A DNA stretch of 64,000 bases from Pseudomonadota bacterium (lineage in GTDB: Bacteria; Pseudomonadota; Alphaproteobacteria; Rhizobiales; Phreatobacteraceae): positions 186,001 to 250,000 of the forward strand of contig JAIUOO010000002.1 of NCBI GenBank assembly GCA_020161695.1, in the 5' to 3' direction. Below the pieces are notes generated by a model. The model had not been told where the DNA came from. It made no database searches and saw only the letters and a program-made list of their open reading frames with translations. The position numbers were made by a program, and so were the translations under genes. Shown piece after piece: positions 25,699 to 34,498 of this stretch; the first letter of the stretch is position 1, and every line of letters begins with the position of its first letter.

Positions 25699-26414
25699 CC
25701 GCCGTCACCGGTCTGGCCGTCGACCGCGACATAGCCGTGGCCGCGGCGGGTCTGGATCAGCGGCACGCCGAGCTTGCGCCGCAGCCGCGCCACCAGCGCC
25801 TCGAGCGCGTTGGAATCGTTCTCCCGCTCCTGGCCGTGGATGGCGACGCTCAGCTCGCCCTGCGGCACGACGCGGTCGAGGTGGGTCATCAGGTGCAGGA
25901 GCAGCCGATATTCCAGCGCCGAGACGGCGACCGGTCGGCCGGCGACGCTGACCTCGCGCGTGCGCGTGTCGATCTCGACCGACCCCGCCTTGATCACGGG
26001 GGTGGCGTGGCCGCCCGCCCTGCGCGTGAGCGCGCGCACGCGCGCGATGAGTTCCTCCATGTGGAACGGCTTGGTCAGATAGTCGTCGGCGCCCGAATTG
26101 ATGCCCTCGACCTTTTCCCGCCAGCCGTCGCGGGCAGTCAGGAGGATGACCGGCATGCCGCGATCGGCGGCGCGCCAGCGGCGCAGCACCGACAGCCCGT
26201 CGAGCTTCGGCAGGCCGAGATCGAGCACGACGGCCTGAAACTCCTCGCTGTCGCCGCGATACCAGCCGTCCTCGCCCTCATGCGCGACCTCGACGACGAA
26301 TCCGGCGGCGCCCAGCGCGCGAGCGATATCGGCGGCGATACGGGCTTCGTCTTCGATGACCAGGACGCGCAAGCGTTCGGCCCCTGACTGGTTGATGACG
26401 GCCGAGCCGGCCAC
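25695..26414 (-). CDS. OmpR/PhoP-family response regulator
   Basis: This 239-residue regulator has a receiver domain with acidic pocket EDE (21-23) and phospho-acceptor Asp65 in VVLDLGLPKLDG, followed by Thr and Lys in LLTARD and YLTKPF. A C-terminal winged helix (about 140-235) includes VSALEYRLLLHLMTHLDRVV. The GTG at 26414 is the first in-frame start. It is the operon partner of the kinase and probably binds tandem hexamers; CTGACA repeats in the efflux promoter region at 19696 are a candidate. Confidence 0.92.
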   Translation of the reverse strand: MAGSAVINQSGAERLRVLVIEDEARIAADIARALGAAGFVVEVAHEGEDGWYRGDSEEFQAVVLDLGLPKLDGLSVLRRWRAADRGMPVILLTARDGWREKVEGINSGADDYLTKPFHMEELIARVRALTRRAGGHATPVIKAGSVEIDTRTREVSVAGRPVAVSALEYRLLLHLMTHLDRVVPQGELSVAIHGQERENDSNALEALVARLRRKLGVPLIQTRRGHGYVAVDGQTGDGG

Positions 26415-26592
26415 GCGACCGGCTCACCATACGTTCATCCCTCAAAGCCGGGCATAGCTCAATAGGCGGATGCTGGCCGGTCGCGGGCGGGCTTGAACGT
26501 CGCTGGCCCATCGGTTCTCATCGGCAACCCGGCCCCCTTGCCGCGGCCCCGGCCGCGCCCGACCAAGCGGGGCGTCAACCCGATCCGGTGCC

Positions 26593-28242
26593 ATGTCCCC
26601 CGACCGCTCCGCCATGCCTGTTTCGCCGCCCCGCTGGATCGATGCGCAGGGGCCCCGCCTCAGGCTGGAGGCGCATTTCGGCGACCGCGTGGTGCCATGC
26701 TTCGCCGAGCGGCCGGGCAGCCTCTACGGCTTGCTGGGTGAGACAGTGCGGCGCAACGGCGGCGGCGAAGCGCTCGTCTGCGGCGACACGCGCTTCACCT
26801 ATGCCGCTCTCGGCGACGCCGTGGCGCGGCTGGCGGCGGCGCTGGCGGCCGAGGGCGTCGGGGCCGGCGACCGCGTCGGCCTCCTGATCGGCAACCGGAC
26901 GGAATTCGTCACGACGCTGTTCGCCCTTGCCCGCCTCGGCGCGGTGGCCGTGCCGATGGGCCTCAGGCTCCAGACGCCCGAGATCGCCCATGTGCTGAAC
27001 GATTGCGGCGCGAGCCTGCTGATCCACGAGGCGGACCTCGCCGACCGCCTGCCGGCCGATACGGAAGTGCCCGGCCTTGCCCGGCGCTGGACCGTCGGTG
27101 GCGAAGCGGCCGGCGCGCGAACCCTCGACAGCATCGCCGCGACCCATGCCGGCGCGCCTGTGCCGGCGCCGGCCGCCGTCGCCGAGGAGGACACCGCCGT
27201 CATCCTCTACACGTCGGGCACGACGGGGCGGCCGAAGGGAGCGATGCTGACCCATCTCGGCATCGTCCACTCCTCGCTGGTCTACGAATATTGCATGCAG
27301 CTGACGCAGGCGGACAGGTCGCTCGCCGCCGTGCCTCTGAGCCATGTGACGGGCCTCATCGCCAACGTCACCTGTACCGTGCGGGCCGGCGGCGCGCTGA
27401 TCATCATGCCGTCCTTCAGGGCCGCCGACTTCCTGGCGCTGGCGGCGCGCGAGCGGATGACCCAGTCGGTCATGGTGCCGGCCATGTACAATCTCTGCCT
27501 GCTGCAACCGGATTTCGACACCTACGACCTCTCGGCCTGGCGCATCGGCGGCTATGGCGGCGCACCCATGCCGACGCCGACCATCGAGAGACTCGCGGCG
27601 CGCTGCCCCTCGCTGCAACTGATCAACGCCTATGGCTCCACCGAAACCACGTCGCCCTCCACCATCATGCCACCCCGCTTCACGCCCACCCACGGGCACA
27701 GCGTCGGCATCGCGGCGCCGGGCGTCGACCTGATCGTCGTGGACGAGGCTGGCCGCGAACTGCCGCGCGGCGAGACCGGCGAGATCTGGATCAGGGGCCC
27801 GCATGTCGTGAAGGGCTACTGGAACAATCCATCAGCCACGGCGGCAGGCTTCACGGCTGGCTTCTGGCACTCGGGCGATATCGGTTCGGTGGATGCCGAC
27901 GGTTTCGTGCAGGTGCTGGACCGCATGAAGGACATGATCAACCGCGGTGGCTACAAGGTCTTCACCGCCGAGGTGGAGACGGTACTGGTGGCCTGTCCCG
28001 GCGTCGTCGAATGCGCTGTCGTCGCCGTGCCCTGCCCGGTGCTCGGCGAGCGTGTCCACGCCTTCGTTGTAACGGAAGGAACTGAGCCTGCGGCCGAGAC
28101 GATCCGCGCCTGGTGCGCCGCGCGGCTCTCCGACTACAAGGTGCCCGAGACGCTGACGATCCAGCCCGACCCGCTGCCGCGCAACGCCAACGGCAAGGTG
28201 ATGAAGCGCGTGCTGCGGGAGCAGCTGCCCGGCGTGGCGTGA
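26593..28242 (+). CDS. Acyl-CoA synthetase (class I adenylate-forming, long/medium-chain or aryl type)
   Basis: This 549-residue enzyme has the full set of motifs: ILYTSGTTGRPKGAMLTH near 204-221, NAYGSTETT near 344-352, HSGDIGSVDADGF near 429-441, GYKVFTAEVE near 455-464 and catalytic Lys in PRNANGKVMKR near the end. It would convert a carboxylic acid, ATP and CoA to acyl-CoA. The gene converges with an acyl-CoA dehydrogenase gene two bases away; the acid is likely the entry substrate of that pathway. No clear ribosome-binding site precedes the ATG. Confidence 0.88.
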   Translation: MSPDRSAMPVSPPRWIDAQGPRLRLEAHFGDRVVPCFAERPGSLYGLLGETVRRNGGGEALVCGDTRFTYAALGDAVARLAAALAAEGVGAGDRVGLLIGNRTEFVTTLFALARLGAVAVPMGLRLQTPEIAHVLNDCGASLLIHEADLADRLPADTEVPGLARRWTVGGEAAGARTLDSIAATHAGAPVPAPAAVAEEDTAVILYTSGTTGRPKGAMLTHLGIVHSSLVYEYCMQLTQADRSLAAVPLSHVTGLIANVTCTVRAGGALIIMPSFRAADFLALAARERMTQSVMVPAMYNLCLLQPDFDTYDLSAWRIGGYGGAPMPTPTIERLAARCPSLQLINAYGSTETTSPSTIMPPRFTPTHGHSVGIAAPGVDLIVVDEAGRELPRGETGEIWIRGPHVVKGYWNNPSATAAGFTAGFWHSGDIGSVDADGFVQVLDRMKDMINRGGYKVFTAEVETVLVACPGVVECAVVAVPCPVLGERVHAFVVTEGTEPAAETIRAWCAARLSDYKVPETLTIQPDPLPRNANGKVMKRVLREQLPGVA

Positions 28243-28244
28243 GC

Positions 28245-29390
28245 CTATTCCGGCACGCCGTTCGTCATGAGTGCGCGCGCGATGATGGTGCGCTGGATCT
28301 GGTTGGTGCCCTCGTAGATCTGGGTGATCTTGGCGTCGCGGTAGAGCCGCTCCACCTCGAAGCCGCGGATATAGCCGGAGCCGCCGAAGACCTGCACGGC
28401 GTTGGCGGTCTGGGCCACCGCCATGTCCGAGGCGAAGCACTTGGCGATGGAGCAATGCGCGGTCGCGGGCGCCCCTGAATCCAATGCCTCGGCCGCGTGA
28501 CGGACCAGCAGCCGCGCGGCGGAAATCTCCTTGGCCATGTCGGCCAGCAGCCACGACAGGCCCTGGAACTCCGCCACGGGCTGGCCGAACTGCTTGCGCG
28601 CCTTCGCATAATCCAGCGCCGCTTCGAGCCCCGCCTGCGCGATGCCGACGGCGAGCGAGGCGATGCCGACGCGACCCTTGTCGAGCGCGCTCATCATGAT
28701 GTGGAAACCGCGCCCTTCCTGCCCGAGCAACGCATCGGCCGGCAGCTCGACACCGTCGAAGGACAGGGCGCCGACCTGCGAGGCGCGCTGCCCCATCTTG
28801 TGCTCCTTCGCCCCGCGCGACACGCCGGGCAGGTCGAAAGGCACGATGAAAATGCTCATGCCGCGCTTGCCCGCGGCCTTGTCGGTGCGCGCCAGAACGA
28901 AGCCTACATCCGCGACGGGCGCGTTGTGGATCCAGAGCTTCGAGCCGGTCAGTTTCCAGCCGCCGGCGGTTCGCTCGGCCGTCGTCCTGATGCCTGACAC
29001 GTCGCTGCCGGCCTCGGCCTCGGTGATGCAATAGGCCGGGCGGAACTCGGCGCGCAGCAGCCGCCCGAGATAAAGCTCCTGCTGCGCCGGCGTGCCGTGG
29101 ACCGACAGCAGCGTCGCGATCAGTTCGTAGAGTCCGCACTGGTCGGCGACCGAGGCATAGCCACGCGACAGTTCCTCCATGACGAGCGCATAGGCCAGCA
29201 CGTCGAGGCCCGCGCCGCCGAGTTCGGCGGGCGTGGTGATGCCGAACAGGCCGATCTCGCCCATCTGGCGGTAGATGTCCGCCGGGAAGGCCTCGTCGCG
29301 GTCCAGCGCCTCGGCCTGCGGGCGCACGACCTCGGTGGCGAAGCGCCGGGCGACATTGCGGATTTCCTGATGGGTTTCGGACAAGGGCAT
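28245..29390 (-). CDS. Acyl-CoA dehydrogenase
   Basis: This 381-residue flavoenzyme has the standard three-domain layout. YCITEAEAGSDVSGIRTTAER (about 125-145) contacts FAD and substrate, GAxxQVGAL-like loops follow, and the C-terminal region has ARKQFGQPVAEFQGL and YRDAKITQIYEGTNQIQRTIIAR. In that last stretch the Glu of YEGT is the usual catalytic base. It oxidises acyl-CoA to enoyl-CoA, passing electrons to ETF. It is the last gene of the six-gene operon beginning at 34279, and hydratase, CoA-transferase and ligase neighbours make a degradation module. Confidence 0.93.
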   Translation of the reverse strand: MPLSETHQEIRNVARRFATEVVRPQAEALDRDEAFPADIYRQMGEIGLFGITTPAELGGAGLDVLAYALVMEELSRGYASVADQCGLYELIATLLSVHGTPAQQELYLGRLLRAEFRPAYCITEAEAGSDVSGIRTTAERTAGGWKLTGSKLWIHNAPVADVGFVLARTDKAAGKRGMSIFIVPFDLPGVSRGAKEHKMGQRASQVGALSFDGVELPADALLGQEGRGFHIMMSALDKGRVGIASLAVGIAQAGLEAALDYAKARKQFGQPVAEFQGLSWLLADMAKEISAARLLVRHAAEALDSGAPATAHCSIAKCFASDMAVAQTANAVQVFGGSGYIRGFEVERLYRDAKITQIYEGTNQIQRTIIARALMTNGVPE

Positions 29391-29442
29391 GGGATCGCTC
29401 GCTCAGGTGCGGTCGTCGAAGGAGCTTCGGCGGTGGTGGCGT

Positions 29443-29883
29443 TCAGGCGGCTTTCGCCACCCATTTCATGATGTGCGTGCCGGCGAGACAAATCTCGCCA
29501 TCCTGGTTGACGACCTCGACCTTCGAGCGCGAACGCGCCGCCGCCGCGTCGATCTCCTCGACCGTGTAGCGGGCGGTCAGCGTGTCGCCGATGAAGACCG
29601 GCTTGAGGAAGCGGATGCGGTCATAGCCGAGCGAGACGGAGGTGCCGGTGGTGCCGCGCTCGACCGAACGGCGCGACATCATCGACGCCGTGGTGGAGAG
29701 CAGCCCCATCACCAGCGCGCCATGGGCGATGCGCCGGCCGAAGGGCGTCGTCGCGGCATAGGCCTCGTTGACGTGGATCGGGTCGAAATCGCCGGTGAGG
29801 CCGGAGAACAGGACGAGATCCGCCTCCGTGATGGTCTTGGCGAAGGTCGCGGTGTCGCCGGGCTCGAGGAAGGTCTCGATCAT
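29443..29883 (-). CDS. MaoC family (R)-specific enoyl-CoA hydratase-like protein
   Basis: This 146-residue single hot-dog domain protein carries the MaoC catalytic region FSGLTGDFDPIHVNEAYAATTPFGRRIAHGALVMGL (about 31-66), with the Asp and His of the D-P-x-H hydratase dyad. It probably hydrates an enoyl-CoA made by the adjacent dehydrogenase. Its start overlaps the stop of the shikimate-dehydrogenase-like gene by 4 bp. A second MaoC gene lies at 40222 under the same operator family. Confidence 0.88.
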   Translation of the reverse strand: MIETFLEPGDTATFAKTITEADLVLFSGLTGDFDPIHVNEAYAATTPFGRRIAHGALVMGLLSTTASMMSRRSVERGTTGTSVSLGYDRIRFLKPVFIGDTLTARYTVEEIDAAAARSRSKVEVVNQDGEICLAGTHIMKWVAKAA

Positions 29884-30701
29884 GGCGCGGCGCCGATCCG
29901 GTAGAACTCGACGACCTGCTCGGCCTGCCCCTCCAGCATGGCCTTGCCGCCGATCACCGCGCAGCCGAGCGCGCGGGCATGCGCCATGAGCGGCGTCACC
30001 TCAGGCTTCATGATGATGTCGATGACCAGCATGTCGGGCCTCAGACCGTCGAGCGGCACCGGCGGCCCGTCGCCGGGCGCCATGCCGATGGGCGTGGCGT
30101 TGATCAGGGTGTCGTGGCCCTCGAAGGCTACCGCGCCATGGCGCACGATGCAGGCGGGGTAGTGCTGGGTGATCCGCGCGGCGAGGGCTTCCGCCTTGGC
30201 GCTGTCGGCATCGAAGACGGACACGGCGGCGGCGCCGGCATCGGCCACCGCGATGGCGACCGCGCTGCCGCCGCCGCCCGCGCCGACCAGCATGACCTTG
30301 CGACCCTTCATGGATATGTCGCGCCTGGTCAGTCCCCGGATCAGCCCCGTGCCGTCGAACATGTCGCCGGTCCAGCTGCCGTCAGCCTCGCGGCGAATGG
30401 CATTGATCGCGCCGACCTTCGCGCCCATGGGCAGGATGCGGTCGACCAGCGGCATGATCCGCGACTTGTGCGGCACGGTGACCATCAGCCCATCGAGATT
30501 GCCGAGCCGCATGATGCCGCGCATCACCTCGTCGAACTGCGCCGAGGGCACGTGTGCCGGCACGAAGACCGTGTTCATGCCGGCATCGGCGAATTTCGGA
30601 TTGTAGACGCCGGGCGACTTCACCTGCGCGACGGGGTCGCCGATGATGATGTAGAGCCGGCTTGCGCCATCGATGATCGCCTGCTGCGCCGTATCGCTCA
30701 T
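29880..30701 (-). CDS. aroE: Shikimate/quinate dehydrogenase family protein
   Basis: This 273-residue protein has the AroE fold. The substrate loop is NPKFADAGMNTVFVPAHV near 33-50, and TVPHKSRIMPLVD near 77-89 contains the catalytic Lys. The Rossmann loop LVGAGGGGSAVAIAVADAG is near 132-150 and NATPIGM near 197-203. AroE reduces 3-dehydroshikimate, but its place in a LacI-flanked catabolic operon suggests a paralogue with quinate- or other hydroxyacid-dehydrogenase duty. The ATG at 30701 begins the homology; an upstream frame extension would overlap the CoA-transferase gene. Confidence 0.85.
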   Translation of the reverse strand: MSDTAQQAIIDGASRLYIIIGDPVAQVKSPGVYNPKFADAGMNTVFVPAHVPSAQFDEVMRGIMRLGNLDGLMVTVPHKSRIMPLVDRILPMGAKVGAINAIRREADGSWTGDMFDGTGLIRGLTRRDISMKGRKVMLVGAGGGGSAVAIAVADAGAAAVSVFDADSAKAEALAARITQHYPACIVRHGAVAFEGHDTLINATPIGMAPGDGPPVPLDGLRPDMLVIDIIMKPEVTPLMAHARALGCAVIGGKAMLEGQAEQVVEFYRIGAAP

Positions 30702-30711
30702 CGTTCCGTCC

Positions 30712-32325
30712 TCACTCGGCCGCGACCGCATGGGCCGAACCCCGCAGATGCGCGGGCGGCGCGCGGCGCGGGCGCTTGGCGAGATGCGCGGCGAGCCCGA
30801 TCGGCTCGGCGCGGAACAGGCGCGCGTCCATGGTCTTGAGCTGGGGCGAGACGAGCGGACGGAAACCCATGCGGCCGACCACGTCGCGCTCGACATCGAT
30901 GCCGGGCGCGATCTCGATCAGTTCCACGCCCTGTTCGGAAAGCCGGAACACGGCCCGCTCCGTCACGTAGAGCGTGCGCTGGCCGCGCGCCGCGCCATAG
31001 CGGCCGGAATAAGTCACCTGCATCACCGTCTCGACCAGCTTGGCGTGCTGGCCGTCGCGGGCGATGCGGGTCGTGCCGTCCGGCCAGGAGATGTCCGACT
31101 TGCCGGCCGTGAAGGTGCCGGAGAAGATGACGCTCTTGGCATTCTGGCTGATATTGATGAAGCCCCCGGGGCCGACGATGCGGTCGCCGAACCGGCTGAC
31201 ATTGACGTTGCCCTCCCGATCGACCTCCGCGAAGGACAGGAAGGCGAGGTCGAGGCCGCCGCCGTCGTAGAAGTCGAACTGGTAGGGCTGGTCGACGATG
31301 GCCGCGTAGTTGCGCGCGGCGCCGGCATCGTTGCCGGAGGCCGGCGCGCCGCCGATCAGGCCCTGCTCGTTGGTCAGGCACACCTCGTCCAGCGCGCCCT
31401 CTTCCGCCGCGACATTGGCGATGCCGGTGGAGATGCCCGACCCGAGATTGCAGATCGCGCCGGGGAACAGCTCCATCGCCGCGCGGCGCGCGATGATCTT
31501 GCGGGCGTCGAGCGGCAGGACCGGAATGTCCGACAGCGGCATCTTCAGTTCGCCCGCATAGGAGGGCGAATATTCGACCTGGTAGGTCTGCCACTGCTTC
31601 GGCTCGACCACGACGAGATCGACGAGGATGCCGGGAATCTTGACGGTCTTCGGCGGCAGGGTGCCGCGCTTGGCGAGACGCTTCACCTGCACGACGACGA
31701 GGCCGCCGCAGCGTTTGGTCGCCTGCGCCTCCGACAGCATTTCGAGGAAGACGGCCTCCTGCTCCATCGTGACGTTGCCGTCCTCGTCGGCGGTGGTGCC
31801 GCGCAGGAAGCAGACATCGACGTGGAAGGGCTTGAAGAACAGATATTCCTCGCCACGGAAGTCGATCAGCTCGACCATGCCCTCCGGCGCGCATTCCGAC
31901 TGGCGGCCGCCCTGAAGGCGCGGGTCGACGAAAGTGTGCAGGCCGGTCTTGGTCATCAGGCCCGGTCGCCCGGCAGCCATCTCGCGCATGAGCTGCGAAA
32001 GCGCGCCCTGCGGCAGCGTGTAACCCTCCACCTTGTTGGCGAGGGCCATGTCGGAGATCTTCGGTGAGTTGACGAAGGTGCCGGAGACGACCCGCTTCAG
32101 CAGGCCCTCCTGGGCGAGGTGGCCGGCGCCCCTGTCGACGCCGTCGCCGAGGCCGACCGGATGGACCGCCGTGATGGCACGCGGGGCGCCCTCGGCGGCG
32201 AAGCGCTTGCCCAGCGCCGCCAGCAGCGCCTCCGGCACGGCATGGCCGCCGCCCGAGCCGCCGATCAGCAGAGTGTCTCCGGACCGGATGAGTTTGACGG
32301 CATCGTCCGCGCTCACGACCTGCAC
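30712..32325 (-). CDS. Acyl-CoA:carboxylate CoA-transferase (class I, fused subunits)
   Basis: This 537-residue protein contains both alpha and beta halves of a class I CoA-transferase (YdiF/PCT type). The N-terminal glycine loop IGGSGGGHAVPEALL is at 21-35, the catalytic glutamate at Glu320 in CLTNEQGLIGG, and FNISQN-like GPGGFINISQNAK near 390. It transfers CoA from acetyl- or succinyl-CoA to an organic acid via a glutamyl-CoA intermediate. GTG is the start, preceded by a strong AGGAGGG. It lies between the ABC permease genes and the dehydrogenase genes, so it may activate the imported acid. Confidence 0.9.
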   Translation of the reverse strand: MQVVSADDAVKLIRSGDTLLIGGSGGGHAVPEALLAALGKRFAAEGAPRAITAVHPVGLGDGVDRGAGHLAQEGLLKRVVSGTFVNSPKISDMALANKVEGYTLPQGALSQLMREMAAGRPGLMTKTGLHTFVDPRLQGGRQSECAPEGMVELIDFRGEEYLFFKPFHVDVCFLRGTTADEDGNVTMEQEAVFLEMLSEAQATKRCGGLVVVQVKRLAKRGTLPPKTVKIPGILVDLVVVEPKQWQTYQVEYSPSYAGELKMPLSDIPVLPLDARKIIARRAAMELFPGAICNLGSGISTGIANVAAEEGALDEVCLTNEQGLIGGAPASGNDAGAARNYAAIVDQPYQFDFYDGGGLDLAFLSFAEVDREGNVNVSRFGDRIVGPGGFINISQNAKSVIFSGTFTAGKSDISWPDGTTRIARDGQHAKLVETVMQVTYSGRYGAARGQRTLYVTERAVFRLSEQGVELIEIAPGIDVERDVVGRMGFRPLVSPQLKTMDARLFRAEPIGLAAHLAKRPRRAPPAHLRGSAHAVAAE

Positions 32326-32375
32326 GGTACCCTCCTGATGATCGCCTGATGAAGGTCAGCGCCGAACCGCATGGC

Positions 32376-33272
32376 TCACCGGTTCGCCGATCTCGGATCG
32401 AGCCAGTCGCGCACGCCGTCACCGAGGAAATTGAAGCCGAGCACGATGGTCAGGATCGCGATGCCGGGGAAGGTCGCGACCCACCATTGCTGGACGAGTT
32501 CACGCCCCTCCGCGACCATCGAGCCCCATTCCGGCGTCGGCGGAACGACGCCGAGGCCGAGGAATGACAGGCCGGCAAAGGTCATGATGGCATTGCCGAG
32601 ATCGAGCGTGATCAGCACGATCAGCGGTCCCACCGCATTGGGGATGATGTGGCGCAGCAGGATGCGCTTGTGCTTGAGGCCCATGGATTTCGCGGCCTCG
32701 ACATATTCCTGGCTCCGCTGGACCAGCACGAGGCTGTGCGCGAGGCGGGCGAATTTCGGCCACCAGACCACCAGCATGGCGATGATGGTGTTCATCGTGC
32801 CGATGCCGAGCGCGGCGGCGATGGCGAGCGCGAGGATGATCGGCGGGAAGCAGAGAACGAGATCGGTCAGCCGCATGATCAGCTGCTCGATGCGCCCGCC
32901 GGCATAGGCCGCCGTGCCGCCGAGGATGGTGCCGATGGCGGCGCCGAGGATGACCACCACGAAGCTCGCCGTCAGCGAGACCTGCGTCCCGTAGAGCAGC
33001 CGCGAAAACACGTCGCGCCCCAGCACGTCGGTGCCGAGCCAGTGCTTCCACGACGGCGCGAGCAGCCGCTGGGTCACGTCGACCGCCGTCGGATCGTAGG
33101 GCGAGATCAGCGGCGCGAAGATGGCGATGAAGACCCAGATGGCGACGATCGTCGCGCCGGCCGCCGCGAGCCCGTAGCGCTTGCGCCACCGCTTGCCGCG
33201 CGACAGGGCTCCGGACGTTTCCTCTTCGCCCACGGCCACCGGGCGGACCTGTTCGCCGGACACGGCGCTCAT
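32376..33272 (-). CDS. Oligopeptide-type ABC transporter permease (DppC/OppC-like)
   Basis: This 298-residue permease has an N-terminal OppC_N region (RYGLAAAGATIVAIWVFIAIFAPLISPYDP, about 31-60) and a HWLGTDVLGRDVFSRLLYGTQVSL segment characteristic of DppC. The core includes the EAA-like loop QEYVEAAKSMGLKHKRILLRHIIPNAVGP. The ATG at 33272 overlaps the stop of the DppB-like gene (ATGA). No DppD/DppF ATPase gene is present anywhere in the window, so the energising subunits must be encoded elsewhere or shared. Confidence 0.93.
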   Translation of the reverse strand: MSAVSGEQVRPVAVGEEETSGALSRGKRWRKRYGLAAAGATIVAIWVFIAIFAPLISPYDPTAVDVTQRLLAPSWKHWLGTDVLGRDVFSRLLYGTQVSLTASFVVVILGAAIGTILGGTAAYAGGRIEQLIMRLTDLVLCFPPIILALAIAAALGIGTMNTIIAMLVVWWPKFARLAHSLVLVQRSQEYVEAAKSMGLKHKRILLRHIIPNAVGPLIVLITLDLGNAIMTFAGLSFLGLGVVPPTPEWGSMVAEGRELVQQWWVATFPGIAILTIVLGFNFLGDGVRDWLDPRSANR

Positions 33273-34279
33273 AGCCGCACCCGGGGATCGAGGAAGGCGT
33301 AGCTGATGTCGATCAGCAGGTTCACCAGCAGGTAGACGAAGGCGACGATCAGGGTGATGCCCATGATCGCCGGGAAGTCGAGCGCGGCGGCGCTGCGGAA
33401 CGTGTAGCGCCCGAGCCCCGGCCAGGAGAACACCGTTTCGGTCATCACCGCGCCGGTCAGGAGATTGGCATAGGCAAGGCCGCCGAGGGTGACGACCGGG
33501 ATCAGCGCGTTCGGAAAGGCATGGCGGACGATGACCGTCCACGGCACCAGCCCCTTGGCGCGCGCGACCCTCACGTAGTCCTGTTCGATGCAGTCCAGCA
33601 TGGCGGCGCGCATGGTGCGGGTGATCAGGCCGAGCGTCGCGGCGGCCAGCACGATGGAGGGCAGGACCAGATGGGCGGCGGCGTCGCGGAACGTCTCCCA
33701 GTCGCCGGCGATGATCGTGTCGATGAGCAGCAGGCCGGTGACCGATGGCGGCGGCATGGCGATGGCGTCGAGCCGCCCGGGGCCCGGCGCGATCTCGAGG
33801 CCGCCATAGAAGATCGCCAGCATGATGAAGGCGAGCCAGAAGGTCGGCGAGGAGACGCCGACCAGCGAGACCATGCGCGCGACATGGTCGATCCAGGTGT
33901 CGCGCCAGACCGCCGCCATGATGCCAAGCGGGATACCGATGGCCAGCGTGATCATGAAGGCGACGGTGGCGAGTTCGAGGGTCGCCGGCGCGAACTGGGC
34001 GATGTCCTCCATAACCGGCCGCTGGGAGGCGATGGAAATGCCGAGGTCGCCCTGCACGACGCCCTTGAGGAAGATCAGGTAACGCTGCCAGAGCGGCAGA
34101 TCGAGGCCCCATTTGGCGCGCCACTCCGCGACGAACTCCTTGTTCGACGCGGCAACGTCACCGAGCGCCGCCAGCACGGGGTCGCCGGGCACGGTGTTGG
34201 CGATGAGGAAGATCACGAGCGTCGCCAGCACCGCCATCACAACGGTCAGAGCCAGCCGCGTGACGATGAAATTGGCCAT
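33269..34279 (-). CDS. Oligopeptide-type ABC transporter permease (DppB/OppB-like)
   Basis: This 336-residue permease begins with a membrane segment and the OppB-type region LIANTVPGDPVLAALGD (about 25-41). Its C-terminal loop EQDYVRVARAKGLVPWTVIVRHAFPNALIPV is the conserved ATPase-docking site. It is the first annotated large gene of the minus-strand operon and is only five bases downstream of the stop of a 27-codon leader ORF with a strong ribosome-binding site. A LacI-type palindrome lies at 34393. Family members carry peptides, nickel or glycosides; the substrate here is unknown. Confidence 0.93.
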   Translation of the reverse strand: MANFIVTRLALTVVMAVLATLVIFLIANTVPGDPVLAALGDVAASNKEFVAEWRAKWGLDLPLWQRYLIFLKGVVQGDLGISIASQRPVMEDIAQFAPATLELATVAFMITLAIGIPLGIMAAVWRDTWIDHVARMVSLVGVSSPTFWLAFIMLAIFYGGLEIAPGPGRLDAIAMPPPSVTGLLLIDTIIAGDWETFRDAAAHLVLPSIVLAAATLGLITRTMRAAMLDCIEQDYVRVARAKGLVPWTVIVRHAFPNALIPVVTLGGLAYANLLTGAVMTETVFSWPGLGRYTFRSAAALDFPAIMGITLIVAFVYLLVNLLIDISYAFLDPRVRL

Positions 34280-34284
34280 GGCGC

Positions 34285-34368
34285 TCAGCCCCGCCGGACG
34301 ATCGGCCGGGGTGCTGCGGCGATGCCCGCGGCGTTCGCGGGCATGAGGAATCCATGGTCGATGGTCAT
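34285..34368 (-). CDS. Candidate 27-residue leader peptide upstream of the dppB-like gene
   Basis: On the minus strand GGGAGGACAC precedes an ATG at 34368, giving 27 codons and a TGA five bases before the ATG of the DppB-like gene. The predicted peptide starts MTIDHGFLMPANAAG and ends RPIVRRG: a short Ala/Pro-rich chain with three basic residues near its end. The dppB start itself has only a distant GGGG, so its translation may depend on coupling to this ORF. The peptide matches no family I recognise; a regulatory leader or real microprotein are both possible. Seen directly; function inferred. Confidence 0.5.
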   Translation of the reverse strand: MTIDHGFLMPANAAGIAAAPRPIVRRG

Positions 34369-34392
34369 GTGTCCTCCCAAGCTGTTTCTTAT

Positions 34393-34412
34393 AATTTAGA
34401 TCGTTCTAAATT
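34393..34412. promoter_or_regulatory. LacI-type operator, copy 1 (transporter/catabolic operon)
   Basis: AATTTAGATCGTTCTAAATT has perfect 8-bp arms around TCGT. It lies 25 bases upstream of the leader ORF and about 114 bases upstream of dppB. The same sequence family recurs at 40111 and 41586, upstream of two other minus-strand genes, making it the likely site of the LacI protein encoded at 34499. Confidence 0.82.
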
Positions 34413-34498
34413 TTGGTCGACGTGGTGTCAATCGCCTCTTATGGTTTTGCGCCATGCAAGCCGGAACGGGTGGGACGACAAGAGTCGGAATGAGCGCC

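Noticed and set aside
26440..26500. tRNA-like sequence (GCATAGCTCAATAGGCGG)
   Set aside because: D-arm resemblance only; no anticodon or T-arm that folds.
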